From assembly GCA_946413525.1 (NCBI GenBank), contig CAMKKZ010000008.1:1-64000 (forward strand): a stretch of 64,000 nucleotides of DNA, in the 5' to 3' direction. Each line of letters opens with the position of its first letter. Positions within the stretch are counted from its first letter, which is position 1. The stretch is from an uncultured Oribacterium sp. GTDB lineage: Bacteria > Bacillota > Clostridia > Lachnospirales > Lachnospiraceae. The notes beneath the pieces were generated by a model, which saw nothing but the letters and a program-made list of their open reading frames with translations, made no database searches and was not told the DNA's origin. The translations under genes were made by a program, and so were the position numbers. Of this stretch, positions 1-9,708 are shown one piece after another.

Positions 1-3000
1 CTTTGCCGTGATGGTGAAGCTCTTCTCGATTGTGCCGCTGTAATTTCCTTTGCCCGTCAATGTCACCGTGGCTGTTCCGACATTCACATTATCCGCATAG
101 CTCACGGTATAATCCGTCCCGGCCGAAAGCGTCCTGCTGCCGTCCTTCACCGTCACCGCCGGGGTCTTCGCCGTCCCGTCGTAAACGAAGCTGCCAGAGG
201 ACAGGCTCACCGCAAGCCCGCTAAGAGCCTTTGCCGTGATGGTGAAGCTATTCTTGATCGTGCCGCTGTAATTTCCCTTGCCCGTCAATGTCACCGTGGC
301 TGTTCCGATATTTACATTATTCGCATAAGTCACGGCATAATCCGTTCCGGCCGAAAGTGTCTTACCGCCGTCCTTCACTGTCACTGCCGGGGTCTTTGCC
401 GTCCCATCATAAACAGAACTCGAATATTCCAGCTCGACATCGCAATCCGAAAGATCCTTCAAACTCAGGACATGCCAGTAATCATCCTCCATTTTTTCGC
501 AGTAAAGACCCTCAGAGAGATATTCGGAACCCGTGAAATCCGCTCCGAAACCGCCTCCGTCTATCGTTACGCTGCTGGTGCTGCCCTCTTCTATGGTAAT
601 AGCCTGAGGCGAGAGATTCCAGTAGCTTCCGCCATGAATCAGCAGTTCCGCGCTGCTGCCTTCCTCCAGGACAATTGCCTTCACGCCGTAATAGTCGCCA
701 TCGTCCAGGATAATCCTTCCGTTTCCGCTGCCGGTACCGTCAGAGCCGGAAGATGCCCTGATTTCCCCGCTGAAGCTGGGAGTCGCGCCGCTAACATGAA
801 TGCTGCCGCCGCAATCGCCCTCCAGCCGGAGGCCCTGATAACAGACGCCATGGATAATCTCAATTTCACCGTTGTCGCTTGCCTGTACCAGGGGCTTCCA
901 GAAATAACCATCCGAAACGATTATCCTGCTCCCGGAACCGGCATTTTTGCATTCACCATAGCAATTCCCTCCGTCAAACTTCAAAATGCCGCCATCCAGA
1001 TTTTCAATACCGCACTGGAATTCCCCGGAATGAACATCCATGGTTCCGCCAATATTCTGTACGGGAACGTTCACCCCCTCCGTTTTACCAAAGCTTATGG
1101 ATTCCCCTTCTATCCTGACTGTTCCCGTATTCCTGAGCGATCCTGCTTCACCGTAAATGCTGCCCTCTCCCTTGATGGAAAGGCTGCCCTGAGAACGGAT
1201 CCCTATGCCGTCCTGAGCGTCAATCGAAAACCCATTCAGATTCAATTCGACATCGCTTCCCTCCGGGAATAAAAGACCTTCCGAGCTGTCCCGAAGCAGG
1301 ATCAGGGTTTTCCCGCTCTCGTTGGCGGCTTCAATGGCTTCATCCGCTGCTTCAAAATACTCATCTCCAACCTGCCAGGACATCTTGTTGATGACAGGAT
1401 AAAAGGCCATATCCCCTGTAATCACCAGGGAATCAAAATCCACAATATCCTGTCCATTCTCCTCCGTGGTCCAGCCCAGGAATTGATACAGGGACTGATA
1501 TTCCGGAGAATATAAAATAGCGGGAATGCCTCCTTCCTGGGCCTTAAGGGAAGTATTCACCTTTTTCCCTTTTACCGCATAGGCATGCACATAGCTTTCC
1601 CCTTCCGCGCCGCCGTCATGGAAGAAATGGCCATCCATGTTTCCGATGGCTTCGCCCTGGGCATTCCGGATATCCTTTCCATAGAAGGTCAGCTCGGCAA
1701 GATCTTCCGTTTCCACAACGGCCTCGAAAAAAACGTTTTTAGTGCCCTGCGGCGGAACGTAAGCATTGTACGTGGGCAGGATTCCGTCTTCTGCCGTTCC
1801 GCTTCCATTGAGATATACACGGAAGCCAGCAAAAGCCATCGTTCCTTCAGGAATCAGATTTTCTGTATAATACTGAAGCAAATCCGGTTTTTCCTGAATT
1901 GCCTTCCCCTCCGAGGCGTAAAAATCAATGTAACGTCCATCCGCGTTCAGGCTCTGGAAATATTCTCCCATGTCCACCCGGACCGGGATTCCCGCCCTCC
2001 AGACACCATAAACCACGACATCCTCAGTGGCCGTAAGCTCATCCGGAAGCATTTCTTTCCCGGCTGCGTCATAAGCCCAGCCTGAAAAGACCATGTTTGT
2101 CCCACCTGCGCTATCATAGCCAACAATGAACCTGCCTTCAAGATTCTGGAAAAAGTCGGAGCCCTGGGGCATCCACACGATGATGGGTTCTGTGATCCGC
2201 TCATTAACTATACTGCCATCTATGACATTCAGAAGATATCCGCCGTTCGGATCAAACGTAACCTTGACATTCCGCCTCCAGACCGCGTAAAACTCCATAT
2301 TTTTGCTCACGGTAAAGCTGCTTTGCTTCGTGAGAATATCCTCGTCCCCAGGCTCCGCCGCAGGGTCAGGGCTCCATCCGACCAGCTCATATTCATCGCG
2401 AAGGATGACGGGGAAACCATCCCCTTCCCAGAGGGCGGCAAGGTATTTCCCACTGTCAAAACGGACTTCCGTTCCCTCTTCCTCCGTGTATACAAGGCTT
2501 TCCGGCTGCTCCCCTTCATAATCGTAATTCGCGTGGAATACCAGATCGAAGCTCCTGGTGCTGCTCCAGACGGCATAAAGATCGGCATCATTCTGAACGG
2601 TATACTCGTCTCCGGCTTTATAAATGCCCTCATCGGAAGGATCCGCGTTCCTGTTGGTGCTGAAACCGATAAAGTCCCGTCCGTCCTGCTTCTTTCCGAA
2701 GGGCTCGCCCAAAGTGAGCTTTGTCCCCTCCAGTCCGGTTCTCACCTCCGTCTCCTCGTCAGCAGCGTCAAGATTCCTGTACAGGCGGATCGCGCATTCC
2801 TTCGCCCATACCGCATAGAGATCCGGCGCCTCCTCAAGCTCTTCGGGAAGCTGGTAATCCGTACCAGTGCCGAGAACGCTGTCGTCTCCCGGAGCGGCGT
2901 CCCGGCTCGTAGCCCATCCTATGATAAGCTTTCCGGAAACCCGGGAGCTCCACTCGCCCTGATCCACAAGGCGCACGGAAGAAGACCCACCGTCAGACGC

Positions 3001-6000
3001 TTCCAGGAACACCGTTTCATCCGTACCATCCGGGAAATTGGCATGCAGCATGACGCCCGGCCTCATCTGCCAAAGGGCATAAAGGTGCAATTTTCCATCC
3101 GCATCTGTATACTGGTCGGGATAAAATTCATTATACTCCGTGTCATTCTCTGCAAAGCGTGCCGCGCCGTCCGCGCTTTCGGATTCCTTCGTGCACCAGG
3201 CCTGGAAGATCCTTTTCGCGTTTTCCGGGCCGGACGGAAGCTTAATGGCATTATGCCCCCTCGCAAGTGAAAGCTCCTCCACAATATCTTCATCCCTGCC
3301 GTCATTAGCATGGAAGAAGACTTTGAAAAGCCCTATATCGCCATCCTGGCAATGAATTGTCGCCTGATAAAGCACCGTATTGGCATTTTCATCATTATTT
3401 ATCGTAATGCCGTCCCAACCCGACTTGCTTCCCTGATAATGGATATCCGCAAGCGCGCCACAGGATGAGAAAGCGGCCTTTCCGACAGTCGAAAGGGAGG
3501 CGGGGAAGGTGGCCGTTTCAAGCGCGGCGCATCCCTCAAAGGTGTTGCTGCTGATTTCCGTAATCCCGTCCCCAATCACAAGGCTCGTTACAGCCTCCTT
3601 GTCCCATCCGCCCTTAACAACTGTTCCTGTGCCGCTGATCGTAAGGACGCCATTCTCCAGAACCCAGGTGCAGTTATCGCCGCAGGGATTCCCCGAGGGG
3701 TTTTCCTGTTCCTGGTATGAGGGGTCGTAATCCTCCGAGGAAAGGGTCAGCTCCTCGTCTGAAAACTTCTCCCTGGTGAAATCATCATAGGTATAAGTAA
3801 TGCTGGCGGCAGAATAAATTAGATTCCCAACCTGATAGCTGTCCCAGCCGAAAACATACCCGCTGCCCAGTGATCCGGACTTATAACCCACAAGGAACAG
3901 GCGGTCGTCCGCGCCAATGCTGCCTTCGTCGCAGTTCGTCACGTCCACCATGTAATTCTTGTCATCATTCATGTGGATCACGTTCCACATATGATTTCCG
4001 GCCCCGGTTCCCCCGTTCATCGTGCCGGTGGCAAGGTAGCACTCAATCTTGTTGGAGCTAAATTTCGTCAGGTCGCAAAGATATTTAAAGGCCTTGGAAT
4101 AGCCCTCACAGACGATCTTCGTTTCAGGATCCTTGTCAAAGGCATAGATGATCTGCCAGGGGTCGCCATAGGGCGCATTGTTATTTACCGCGTCATGATT
4201 ATAGGAGGTCTCCTCGCAGATCCTCTCGCGGTAATGGACCAACTTATTATAATCGGACATGGAAACGGCCTCATCCACGATATCCCGCGCGTACGCCACC
4301 GACTGGCTGGCCGCCCCCGTTTTTTCCATGCTCGGCAGATATGTCCCCCTCTCCCCGCTCTGGCTGTAATCAGAGGATACGCTGAAGGAAATCGAATGAT
4401 TTCCGGGGGTGATGGAAGTAACTATTTGATCTTCCACGCTATAGGAGTAACTGCAACTCACTCCGGTCGAATAGGAATAGCCTTTTGTCTTGTCAAACCA
4501 GTAAAACTCATAGGGGAGATCGAGAAGAAGGGCGCGCACTATGGCCACGGGGTGCCAGGAAAGCCTCTCCTGCAAGGCGGCAACAGCTTCCGAACTGATG
4601 TCGCCATCGACAAGGGCCGGATCCACCCCAAGATCCTTCGGCGTGAATTTTTCCTGTCCGAAAAAATCCTTTGTGGAGATCGTGAATTCGGACGAATCCC
4701 TCTGCCCGGAGGCAATTTCCATTATCCCCGCCTTCAAATACTCATAGATTGCGTGATCTGTCTCTCCGAGGAGCTCACCCCTGTCCTCCTGCAGGACGGC
4801 TTCTTCCTCCGGATACATCAGGCTCTCCAGATATTCCTCGAAAAGCTCGTCACTGTCCGCAAGGTCCACATTCCGTACCGTTACGAACTCCGCGTCGACT
4901 TCGACTATCCCTTCTTCCTTTCCGTTTTCTGTCTCTATGCTTTCTATTTCTCCGCTTTCTTCCTGCAGAAGAACGGCTTCCTCGTCAAAAGGTGCGGACT
5001 CCCCATCCGTATCGGATTCTTCATCTATTTCGCTGGATTCTTCATCTATTATGCCGGATTCTTCATCAATACTGGATTTTTGGGTCATGTCGGACTCTTC
5101 ATCCGTATCGGAATTTTCGGCAATGGCGGAATCTCCGTTCATTTTGGAATCTTCCTCTGTATCAGGTTCTTCAATCGTATCGGATTTTTCGGCAGTTTCA
5201 GGCTCTCCATCCGTATCGGATTTTTCGGCAGTTTCAGGCTCTTCATCCGTATCGGATTTTTCGACAGTTTCAGGCTCTCCATCCGTATCGGATTTTTCGG
5301 TCATACCGAATTCTTCATTGAGATTTGAATCGTTGTCAGTATCAGACTTTTCAGCCTCCGCTTCCAAATCTGTATCGGCAGCAGACCCGGTATTGTCTTC
5401 CGTATGGTCATCTGTACGGGCACTTTCATCCAAAGCCGTTTCCTGCTCATCTGAGTCAGTCTTACCGTCTTCCTCCGTGTCAACGATGTCCTCATCATTG
5501 GATTCCGCGTCCATCTTATCATTGGATTCCAAGTCCATCCCGTTGTCGGAATCCGAGTCTATTTCATCGTCGGATTCCAATTCCATCTCGACGTCGGATT
5601 CCGAGTCTATCTCGTCGTCGGATTCCACGTTCATCTCGTCGTTGGATTCCGCATCCATTTCATCCTCTGCCCAGGCATCATCTGTTTTATCATTTTCATT
5701 AGCAAGAGGATCACCTGCTTCTGATTCTATTTCTTTTTCTACATCTGTATCCTCATCGTCAGACACAGGGTCCTCCCCATCGGAATCCTTTCCCGTCTCC
5801 AGACTGTCTTCCAGGGCAATGTCGGCCTCATCGTCAGCATCCTGTTCTTTTTCAGGCAATGTCTCCGTTTCCTCATCCGAAGCAAAGGATTCCCCGTCAG
5901 CAAAAGCCACATCTTCTAAATCTACTGCATCATCGGATCCGATCTCTTCCCTGAGGCCTTGCTGATCCTCTGCCAGTTCTTCAGAATCTTCTTCCACAGA

Positions 6001-6267
6001 CAGGAGATCCGCCGCCAGTCCTTCAGAATCTTCTTCAACAGACAGGAGATCCGCCGCCAGTCCTTCAGAATCCTCTTCAACAGACAGGAGATCCGCCGCC
6101 AGTCCTTCAGAATCCTCTTCAACAGACAGACAACCCTCCGCATCTACGGAAGACTGCCTCACAACGTCCATAGACTCCGCAGCATAACTCACAGAGCTAC
6201 CTATTAGGGAGCTTGCCAAAGTAAATGCAAGCATCCTTTTCATTATGACTCCAAACGACCGCTTCAT
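1..6267 (-). CDS. Giant secreted surface protein, C-terminus off window
   Basis: An open frame runs from the ATG at 6267 to the window edge, 2089 codons with no stop met in the lines I checked. An AAGGGAG ribosome site precedes it; a second ATG at 6243 is also possible. The N-terminus is a signal peptide (MKR, hydrophobic stretch, SYAAE). Then come long Asp/Glu/Ser tracts with 14-aa repeats (about residues 45-98) and 12-aa EKSDTD repeats (about 320-363). A transglutaminase-like core follows, with Cys720 in CEGYSKA, His759 in NHMWNV and Asp775 in MVDVTNCD. After it are a BspA-type leucine-rich unit (about 905-930), several InlB/Flg_new-type repeats ending in YAVW (about 975-1420), a beta-helix-like stretch, and at least two YDGTAKTPAVTVKDG repeats at the end. 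This architecture is typical of clostridial adhesins or cell-wall proteins. The substrate is unknown and any anchor motif lies off the window. Confidence 0.85.
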   Translation of the reverse strand, partial: MKRSFGVIMKRMLAFTLASSLIGSSVSYAAESMDVVRQSSVDAEGCLSVEEDSEGLAADLLSVEEDSEGLAADLLSVEEDSEGLAADLLSVEEDSEELAEDQQGLREEIGSDDAVDLEDVAFADGESFASDEETETLPEKEQDADDEADIALEDSLETGKDSDGEDPVSDDEDTDVEKEIESEAGDPLANENDKTDDAWAEDEMDAESNDEMNVESDDEIDSESDVEMELESDDEIDSDSDNGMDLESNDKMDAESNDEDIVDTEEDGKTDSDEQETALDESARTDDHTEDNTGSAADTDLEAEAEKSDTDNDSNLNEEFGMTEKSDTDGEPETVEKSDTDEEPETAEKSDTDGEPETAEKSDTIEEPDTEEDSKMNGDSAIAENSDTDEESDMTQKSSIDEESGIIDEESSEIDEESDTDGESAPFDEEAVLLQEESGEIESIETENGKEEGIVEVDAEFVTVRNVDLADSDELFEEYLESLMYPEEEAVLQEDRGELLGETDHAIYEYLKAGIMEIASGQRDSSEFTISTKDFFGQEKFTPKDLGVDPALVDGDISSEAVAALQERLSWHPVAIVRALLLDLPYEFYWFDKTKGYSYSTGVSCSYSYSVEDQIVTSITPGNHSISFSVSSDYSQSGERGTYLPSMEKTGAASQSVAYARDIVDEAVSMSDYNKLVHYRERICEETSYNHDAVNNNAPYGDPWQIIYAFDKDPETKIVCEGYSKAFKYLCDLTKFSSNKIECYLATGTMNGGTGAGNHMWNVIHMNDDKNYMVDVTNCDEGSIGADDRLFLVGYKSGSLGSGYVFGWDSYQVGNLIYSAASITYTYDDFTREKFSDEELTLSSEDYDPSYQEQENPSGNPCGDNCTWVLENGVLTISGTGTVVKGGWDKEAVTSLVIGDGITEISSNTFEGCAALETATFPASLSTVGKAAFSSCGALADIHYQGSKSGWDGITINNDENANTVLYQATIHCQDGDIGLFKVFFHANDGRDEDIVEELSLARGHNAIKLPSGPENAKRIFQAWCTKESESADGAARFAENDTEYNEFYPDQYTDADGKLHLYALWQMRPGVMLHANFPDGTDETVFLEASDGGSSSVRLVDQGEWSSRVSGKLIIGWATSRDAAPGDDSVLGTGTDYQLPEELEEAPDLYAVWAKECAIRLYRNLDAADEETEVRTGLEGTKLTLGEPFGKKQDGRDFIGFSTNRNADPSDEGIYKAGDEYTVQNDADLYAVWSSTRSFDLVFHANYDYEGEQPESLVYTEEEGTEVRFDSGKYLAALWEGDGFPVILRDEYELVGWSPDPAAEPGDEDILTKQSSFTVSKNMEFYAVWRRNVKVTFDPNGGYLLNVIDGSIVNERITEPIIVWMPQGSDFFQNLEGRFIVGYDSAGGTNMVFSGWAYDAAGKEMLPDELTATEDVVVYGVWRAGIPVRVDMGEYFQSLNADGRYIDFYASEGKAIQEKPDLLQYYTENLIPEGTMAFAGFRVYLNGSGTAEDGILPTYNAYVPPQGTKNVFFEAVVETEDLAELTFYGKDIRNAQGEAIGNMDGHFFHDGGAEGESYVHAYAVKGKKVNTSLKAQEGGIPAILYSPEYQSLYQFLGWTTEENGQDIVDFDSLVITGDMAFYPVINKMSWQVGDEYFEAADEAIEAANESGKTLILLRDSSEGLLFPEGSDVELNLNGFSIDAQDGIGIRSQGSLSIKGEGSIYGEAGSLRNTGTVRIEGESISFGKTEGVNVPVQNIGGTMDVHSGEFQCGIENLDGGILKFDGGNCYGECKNAGSGSRIIVSDGYFWKPLVQASDNGEIEIIHGVCYQGLRLEGDCGGSIHVSGATPSFSGEIRASSGSDGTGSGNGRIILDDGDYYGVKAIVLEEGSSAELLIHGGSYWNLSPQAITIEEGSTSSVTIDGGGFGADFTGSEYLSEGLYCEKMEDDYWHVLSLKDLSDCDVELEYSSSVYDGTAKTPAVTVKDGGKTLSAGTDYAVTYANNVNIGTATVTLTGKGNYSGTIKNSFTITAKALSGLAVSLSSGSFVYDGTAKTPAVTVKDGSRTLSAGTDYTVSYADNVNVGTATVTLTGKGNYSGTIEKSFTITAK
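5180..5305 (-). repeat. 36-nt in-frame tandem repeat (EKSDTD units)
   Basis: Three and a half copies of a 36-nt unit encode 12-aa EKSDTD(G/E)EPET(A/V) units in the acidic stalk of the surface protein. Units start at 5180, 5216, 5252 and 5288. The copies are nearly identical, so length variation by slippage is plausible. Confidence 0.85.
5974..6133 (-). repeat. 42-nt in-frame tandem repeat (SVEEDSEGLAADLL)
   Basis: Four units of 42 nt (the last partial) encode the 14-aa acidic repeat just after the signal peptide of the surface protein. The units differ by only a few bases. Confidence 0.85.
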
Positions 6268-6762
6268 AACCCCTGTCTCCCTTCTTTTCAGATTTCCAAA
6301 TACCTTTTCTCAAACACTGCCTGTGCCATTCCGGGTAATTTAAAATAATAAAATTATTGTATGCATGTAACTATTCTGCGCCCTATTCATCTCCTGCTTA
6401 CCGTACTCGATACGCCAATATAAATGCTTCATGTGAAAAGCCATCTTTCTTTATTTCCATCCTATCAGATTAAACAATTTTTTTGAAATTTTCAACAAAA
6501 AAATGGCTGATGGCAGTTACCCGTGTATACACATATATAAAAATATATCGACATTTTTTTCTTAAATATTAACAATTTTTTGTCCAAAAGAACTGTCAAT
6601 ACGATTTTTTGTTACTTTTCAAAGAAATACAAACTCATATTCAAGCGATTATGAGCACGATTTTGAGCAATTTTGAGCGATACAGATGAATACGGATGAA
6701 TAGTAAAAAACGCTTGACAAATCACGACAAAATGAGTAATATAATCAAGCCAGCGAAATTAA
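6268..6762. other. AT-rich intergenic region, promoter of surface gene
   Basis: No gene is supported here. The stretch is strongly AT-rich and should hold the leftward promoter of the surface protein gene and the rightward promoter of tRNA-Gln. At 6366-6388 it has a 21-base segment differing at two positions from the terminal repeat of the miniature elements at 41 and 42 kb. At 6650-6700 there are short direct repeats (ATTTTGAGC, GATGAATA). I see no recognisable riboswitch. Confidence 0.5.
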
Positions 6763-6834
6763 AGGGCTATCGCCAAACGGTAAGGCAACGGACTCTGACT
6801 CCGTCATTTCCTGGTTCGAATCCAGGTAGCCCTG
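6763..6834 (+). tRNA. tRNA-Gln (anticodon CTG)
   Basis: A full cloverleaf can be drawn. The acceptor stem is a perfect 7 bp (AGGGCTA with TAGCCCT) and the discriminator is G. The D arm is GCC/GGC, the anticodon stem ACGGA/TCCGT carries loop CTCTGAC, and the T arm CCTGG/CCAGG has loop TTCGAAT. The anticodon CTG reads glutamine CAG codons. CCA is not encoded. The first pair is A-U, a weak 1-72 pair as expected for tRNA-Gln. A terminator follows directly. Confidence 0.93.
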
Positions 6835-6839
6835 TCAGG

Positions 6840-6874
6840 ATCCTCCGGGAATTATGTTCCGGAGGATTTTTTTT
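6840..6874 (+). terminator. Rho-independent terminator of tRNA-Gln
   Basis: ATCCTCCGG, a 10-nt loop, then CCGGAGGAT followed by a run of seven or eight T. It lies six bases after the tRNA. Confidence 0.9.
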
Positions 6875-6982
6875 GTGAATAGGGTTTTATTTTACGGAAA
6901 TGGCGTATTTTTGCGATAATTGATTTTGTATATTTAATGACTTATTTTTCAGCAACCGAAATATTCATATGAGGATATTCAT

Positions 6983-7688
6983 ATGGGATTATACTTTCAG
7001 CCGGGAAATCTCCCTTTCAAAAAAATATCGTCAAAGAAAAGTTATGTGGATCGCACAGCCCTCATTGGGGAAATCAACAGACAAATTGATAATGGCGATA
7101 ACCTGATCTGTCTCAGTTTGTCGCGCAGAAGCGGAAAAACCTGGCATTTTCGAACTTTGTATTCCTATTATGACGAAAGCTGTGATTCCAGCACGTATTT
7201 TGACGGGACGTCAATTTCAAAAGATCCATCCTACAAAAAACATTTAAACAAGTACATTGTGATCCGGCTGGATATGGCCGTTCTCTTCTCTGACATGCCT
7301 GTATCGAAAAATATCCGGGATTACGTTGAAAAAGAACTGAAAGACGAGGCATTAAATATTTTTCCCAATCTTGATCTTTCATCCGAATGGAAAATCAATG
7401 TGATCCTATCCCGAATAGTCTCAAAACTTTGGTCGGGATCCGGATTCCGTTTTCGCCAGAATACCAAACCTGGAGCTCCGCAAAATTTTCAGGGATCTTT
7501 TGGATCCGCAAAGCGGGATGACCGAGCTTGTCCGGTTCATGAAGAACTCTCTGCAGCTCATGAAGGATGCGGAGGAATTAAACAGCAAGGCCGTTGCGGA
7601 AGGAATAGAACGCTATTTTGGGGAACACAAAGCAGGATATCCTTTTTGTCGGCAATTTAATCGCCAAAAAACCGCTTTAACGCTTTAA
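6983..7688 (+). pseudogene. Decayed AAA-ATPase (AAA_9 / PD-(D/E)XK type)
   Basis: The first frame from 6983 (MGLYFQPGNLPFKKISSKKS...) matches the N-terminus of the predicted AAA-ATPase family common in Clostridia, including a P-loop-like LSRRSGKT. Near 7440 the family match leaves this frame and continues in another as RIPNLELRKIF, the family's helicase-to-nuclease junction, ending at 7688. The central ATPase region with the Walker B motif (LLIDEYD) is missing, so the gene has an internal deletion and a frameshift. Intact members are usually over 500 aa. A GAGG ribosome site at the start shows it was once expressed. A short piece with the missing LLIDEYD motif sits at 11.1 kb on the other strand. 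Confidence 0.75.
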
Positions 7689-7715
7689 CACTTTATTAGA
7701 GGAGTTGTATAAATC

Positions 7716-8465
7716 ATGGCTGATTATACTGAAAAGAAAAATCTGAACCTGCTGTCGGCAATTGATGAATTGAAAAAGACACAAAACGAAGAAACGTTGA
7801 ATCTTTTCCTTGATGAACTGGCCCACAACGCGGAGTTTTATGCTCCCATGCGGACGGTCGGAAACGGGAAGGATGCCCGTCCCGCCTTTGCCATCATTTC
7901 CGACAAGGAAAAGCACCAATATTACGCCTTTTTCACCTCAAAGGAAAAAGCGCATTTATGGAGCCAGAGGAAGGAGAAGTACGCTCTCCTCTCCTTTCAG
8001 AAGATTGCCGGCATGTCCATAGGGGATCCCCGCATTGCCGGCTTCGTCATCAACCCTGCCTCTGACAATTTCATCGTCGGGCGCAAGCTGATTTCCGACG
8101 CGGCCCGCCTCCTCCATGCGGAATCCTTTGACCAGGAGGCCGAGGAAATCAAGGCCCCTGTGGAGTTTCAGGAACCGGATGGGAATTACGAGGAAATGCT
8201 GGACGCCCTGAAGGAATATATGCGGGGCGATTCCAACATTTCTGCCGCTTACCTTTTGCAGGCGGAGATCAACGGACAGACCAGCTATGTTATCATAGTC
8301 AACCATATTCACAAGATGCAGCCGAGCTTCGGAAACATCGGTCTCATCGCAAAGGATTTCGGGAACGGCCGGCCGGTAGCCCTCCTTTCAGCCCGGGCCA
8401 AAGAGGCCGGGGAAGCCATCAAGGATATCATGCCATTCTACGTGCGTCCCTTTGTGGTTAAGTAA
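7716..8465 (+). CDS. SseB-family protein
   Basis: The 249-aa product has the layout of SseB ('enhanced serine sensitivity') proteins: an N-terminal SseB domain (about 20-130, with PAFAIISDKEKHQYYAFFTS) and a second related domain (about 150-249) ending MPFYVRPFVVK. There is no signal peptide or membrane segment. The biochemical role of this family is not established; some members lie near secretion or toxin loci. GAGGAG lies 11 bases before the ATG. Downstream is the PfoR-like membrane gene in the same direction with an 80-bp gap, so the two may be cotranscribed. Confidence 0.75.
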   Translation: MADYTEKKNLNLLSAIDELKKTQNEETLNLFLDELAHNAEFYAPMRTVGNGKDARPAFAIISDKEKHQYYAFFTSKEKAHLWSQRKEKYALLSFQKIAGMSIGDPRIAGFVINPASDNFIVGRKLISDAARLLHAESFDQEAEEIKAPVEFQEPDGNYEEMLDALKEYMRGDSNISAAYLLQAEINGQTSYVIIVNHIHKMQPSFGNIGLIAKDFGNGRPVALLSARAKEAGEAIKDIMPFYVRPFVVK

Positions 8466-8544
8466 TGGAATCATATGGAATGATTGAACAGCCCTTCGGC
8501 GATTTAAGGGTAATCCGGGGATGAATCCGGGGAAGATGTGAGTC

Positions 8545-9633
8545 ATGAACAAGCTGCAGCAGTTTTTGAAGAAGAAAAATATCGAAATATCCTTAAAGCG
8601 TTACGGGATTGACGCTTTGGGTGCCATGGCGCAGGGGCTTTTCTGTTCCCTGCTGATCGGAACAATCATTAATACGGCCGGAACGCAGTTCCAGATCCCC
8701 TTTCTTTTGAAGCCTGTGGCTTCCATCGGGGATGTACAGTATACCGTGGGCGGCATTGCCTCCGCCATGAGCGGGCCGGCCATGGCCGCCGCCATCGGCT
8801 ATGCCCTGAAATGCCCCCCTCTCGTGCTCTTCTCCATGATATCCGTGGGCTTTGCCGCGAATGCCCTGGGAGGGGCGGGCGGGCCGCTGGCCGTGCTCTT
8901 CGTCGCCATTCTCGCGGCGGAGTGCGGGAAGGCCGTTTCCGGGGAAACGAAGATAGACATCCTTCTGACCCCCCTTGTCACCATTGGCGTGGGCATCTTC
9001 CTCTCCTGGCTGATCGCTCCGCCTCTCGGAAAAGCGGCCATGTCTGTCGGCGGGCTCATCATGTGGGCTACGGAACTGGCTCCTTTCTTCATGGGGATCC
9101 TGGTCTCCGTCATTGTCGGCATGGCTTTGACGCTCCCTATCTCGTCCGCGGCCATCTGCGCCGCCCTCGGCCTTCAGGGTCTTGCGGGAGGAGCGGCGGT
9201 GGCGGGATGCTGCGCCCAGATGGTGGGCTTCGCCGTCATCTCCTTCCGGGAAAACCGCTGGGGCGGGCTGGTCTCCCAGGGCATAGGAACCTCCATGCTG
9301 CAGATGGGAAACATTATCCGGAACCCCCGGATCTGGATCCCCCCGACCCTTTGTTCCGCAGTGACGGGTCCCATCGCCACCTGCATTTTCCGGCTGCAAA
9401 TGAACGGCGCCCCCGTCTCCTCGGGCATGGGCACCTGCGGGCTGGTCGGGCAGATCGGAGTTTACACCGGATGGATCCAGGACATTGCGAACGGCGCGAA
9501 AGCCTCCATCACGCCCATGGACTGGGCCGGGCTCTTCCTCATCTCCTTCCTGCTTCCCGCAGTGTTATCCCTGATATTTGACGCGATCTGCCGGAAGCTT
9601 GGCTGGATCCGCGAGGGGGATATGAAGCTTTAA
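8545..9633 (+). CDS. PTS EIIC_2 / PfoR-type membrane protein
   Basis: The 362-aa protein has about nine or ten hydrophobic segments with many Gly and Ala residues. Landmarks such as GGIASAMSGPAMAAAIGYAL, ELAPFFMGILVSVIVGMALTLPISSAA and SQGIGTSMLQMGNI are characteristic of the family that includes Clostridium perfringens PfoR and EIIC-like permeases without EIIA/EIIB domains. It probably sits in the cytoplasmic membrane. Its substrate is unknown and it may be regulatory rather than a sugar transporter. A purine-rich GGGGAAG precedes the ATG. No PTS partner genes are nearby. Confidence 0.8.
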   Translation: MNKLQQFLKKKNIEISLKRYGIDALGAMAQGLFCSLLIGTIINTAGTQFQIPFLLKPVASIGDVQYTVGGIASAMSGPAMAAAIGYALKCPPLVLFSMISVGFAANALGGAGGPLAVLFVAILAAECGKAVSGETKIDILLTPLVTIGVGIFLSWLIAPPLGKAAMSVGGLIMWATELAPFFMGILVSVIVGMALTLPISSAAICAALGLQGLAGGAAVAGCCAQMVGFAVISFRENRWGGLVSQGIGTSMLQMGNIIRNPRIWIPPTLCSAVTGPIATCIFRLQMNGAPVSSGMGTCGLVGQIGVYTGWIQDIANGAKASITPMDWAGLFLISFLLPAVLSLIFDAICRKLGWIREGDMKL

Positions 9634-9658
9634 AACCCAGATTTTCTTTGCTCTCGTA

Positions 9659-9682
9659 ATCCCTGTGCCAATGCACAGGGAT
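9659..9682. terminator. Perfect 10-bp hairpin after PfoR-like gene
   Basis: ATCCCTGTGC, loop CAAT, GCACAGGGAT, starting 25 bases after the stop. There is no T-run on either side, so it may act as an mRNA-stabilising hairpin rather than a true terminator. Confidence 0.4.
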
Positions 9683-9708
9683 CATCTCACCCAGTGTCAT
9701 AGAAAGGA

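Noticed and set aside
3973-5328. 451-codon plus-strand frame with repeats of Phe/Ile/Gly
   Set aside because: It is the mirror of the acidic repeats of the surface protein; the repetitive hydrophobic translation is an artefact.
6763-6834. tRNA-Gln as the attachment site of the accessory region
   Set aside because: I could not find a repeat of the tRNA 3' end near 19.4 kb or any integrase gene, so integration at the tRNA is not supported.
8593-9399. 268-codon minus-strand frame in the PfoR-like gene
   Set aside because: It lies entirely inside a membrane protein gene with a clear helix pattern on the plus strand.
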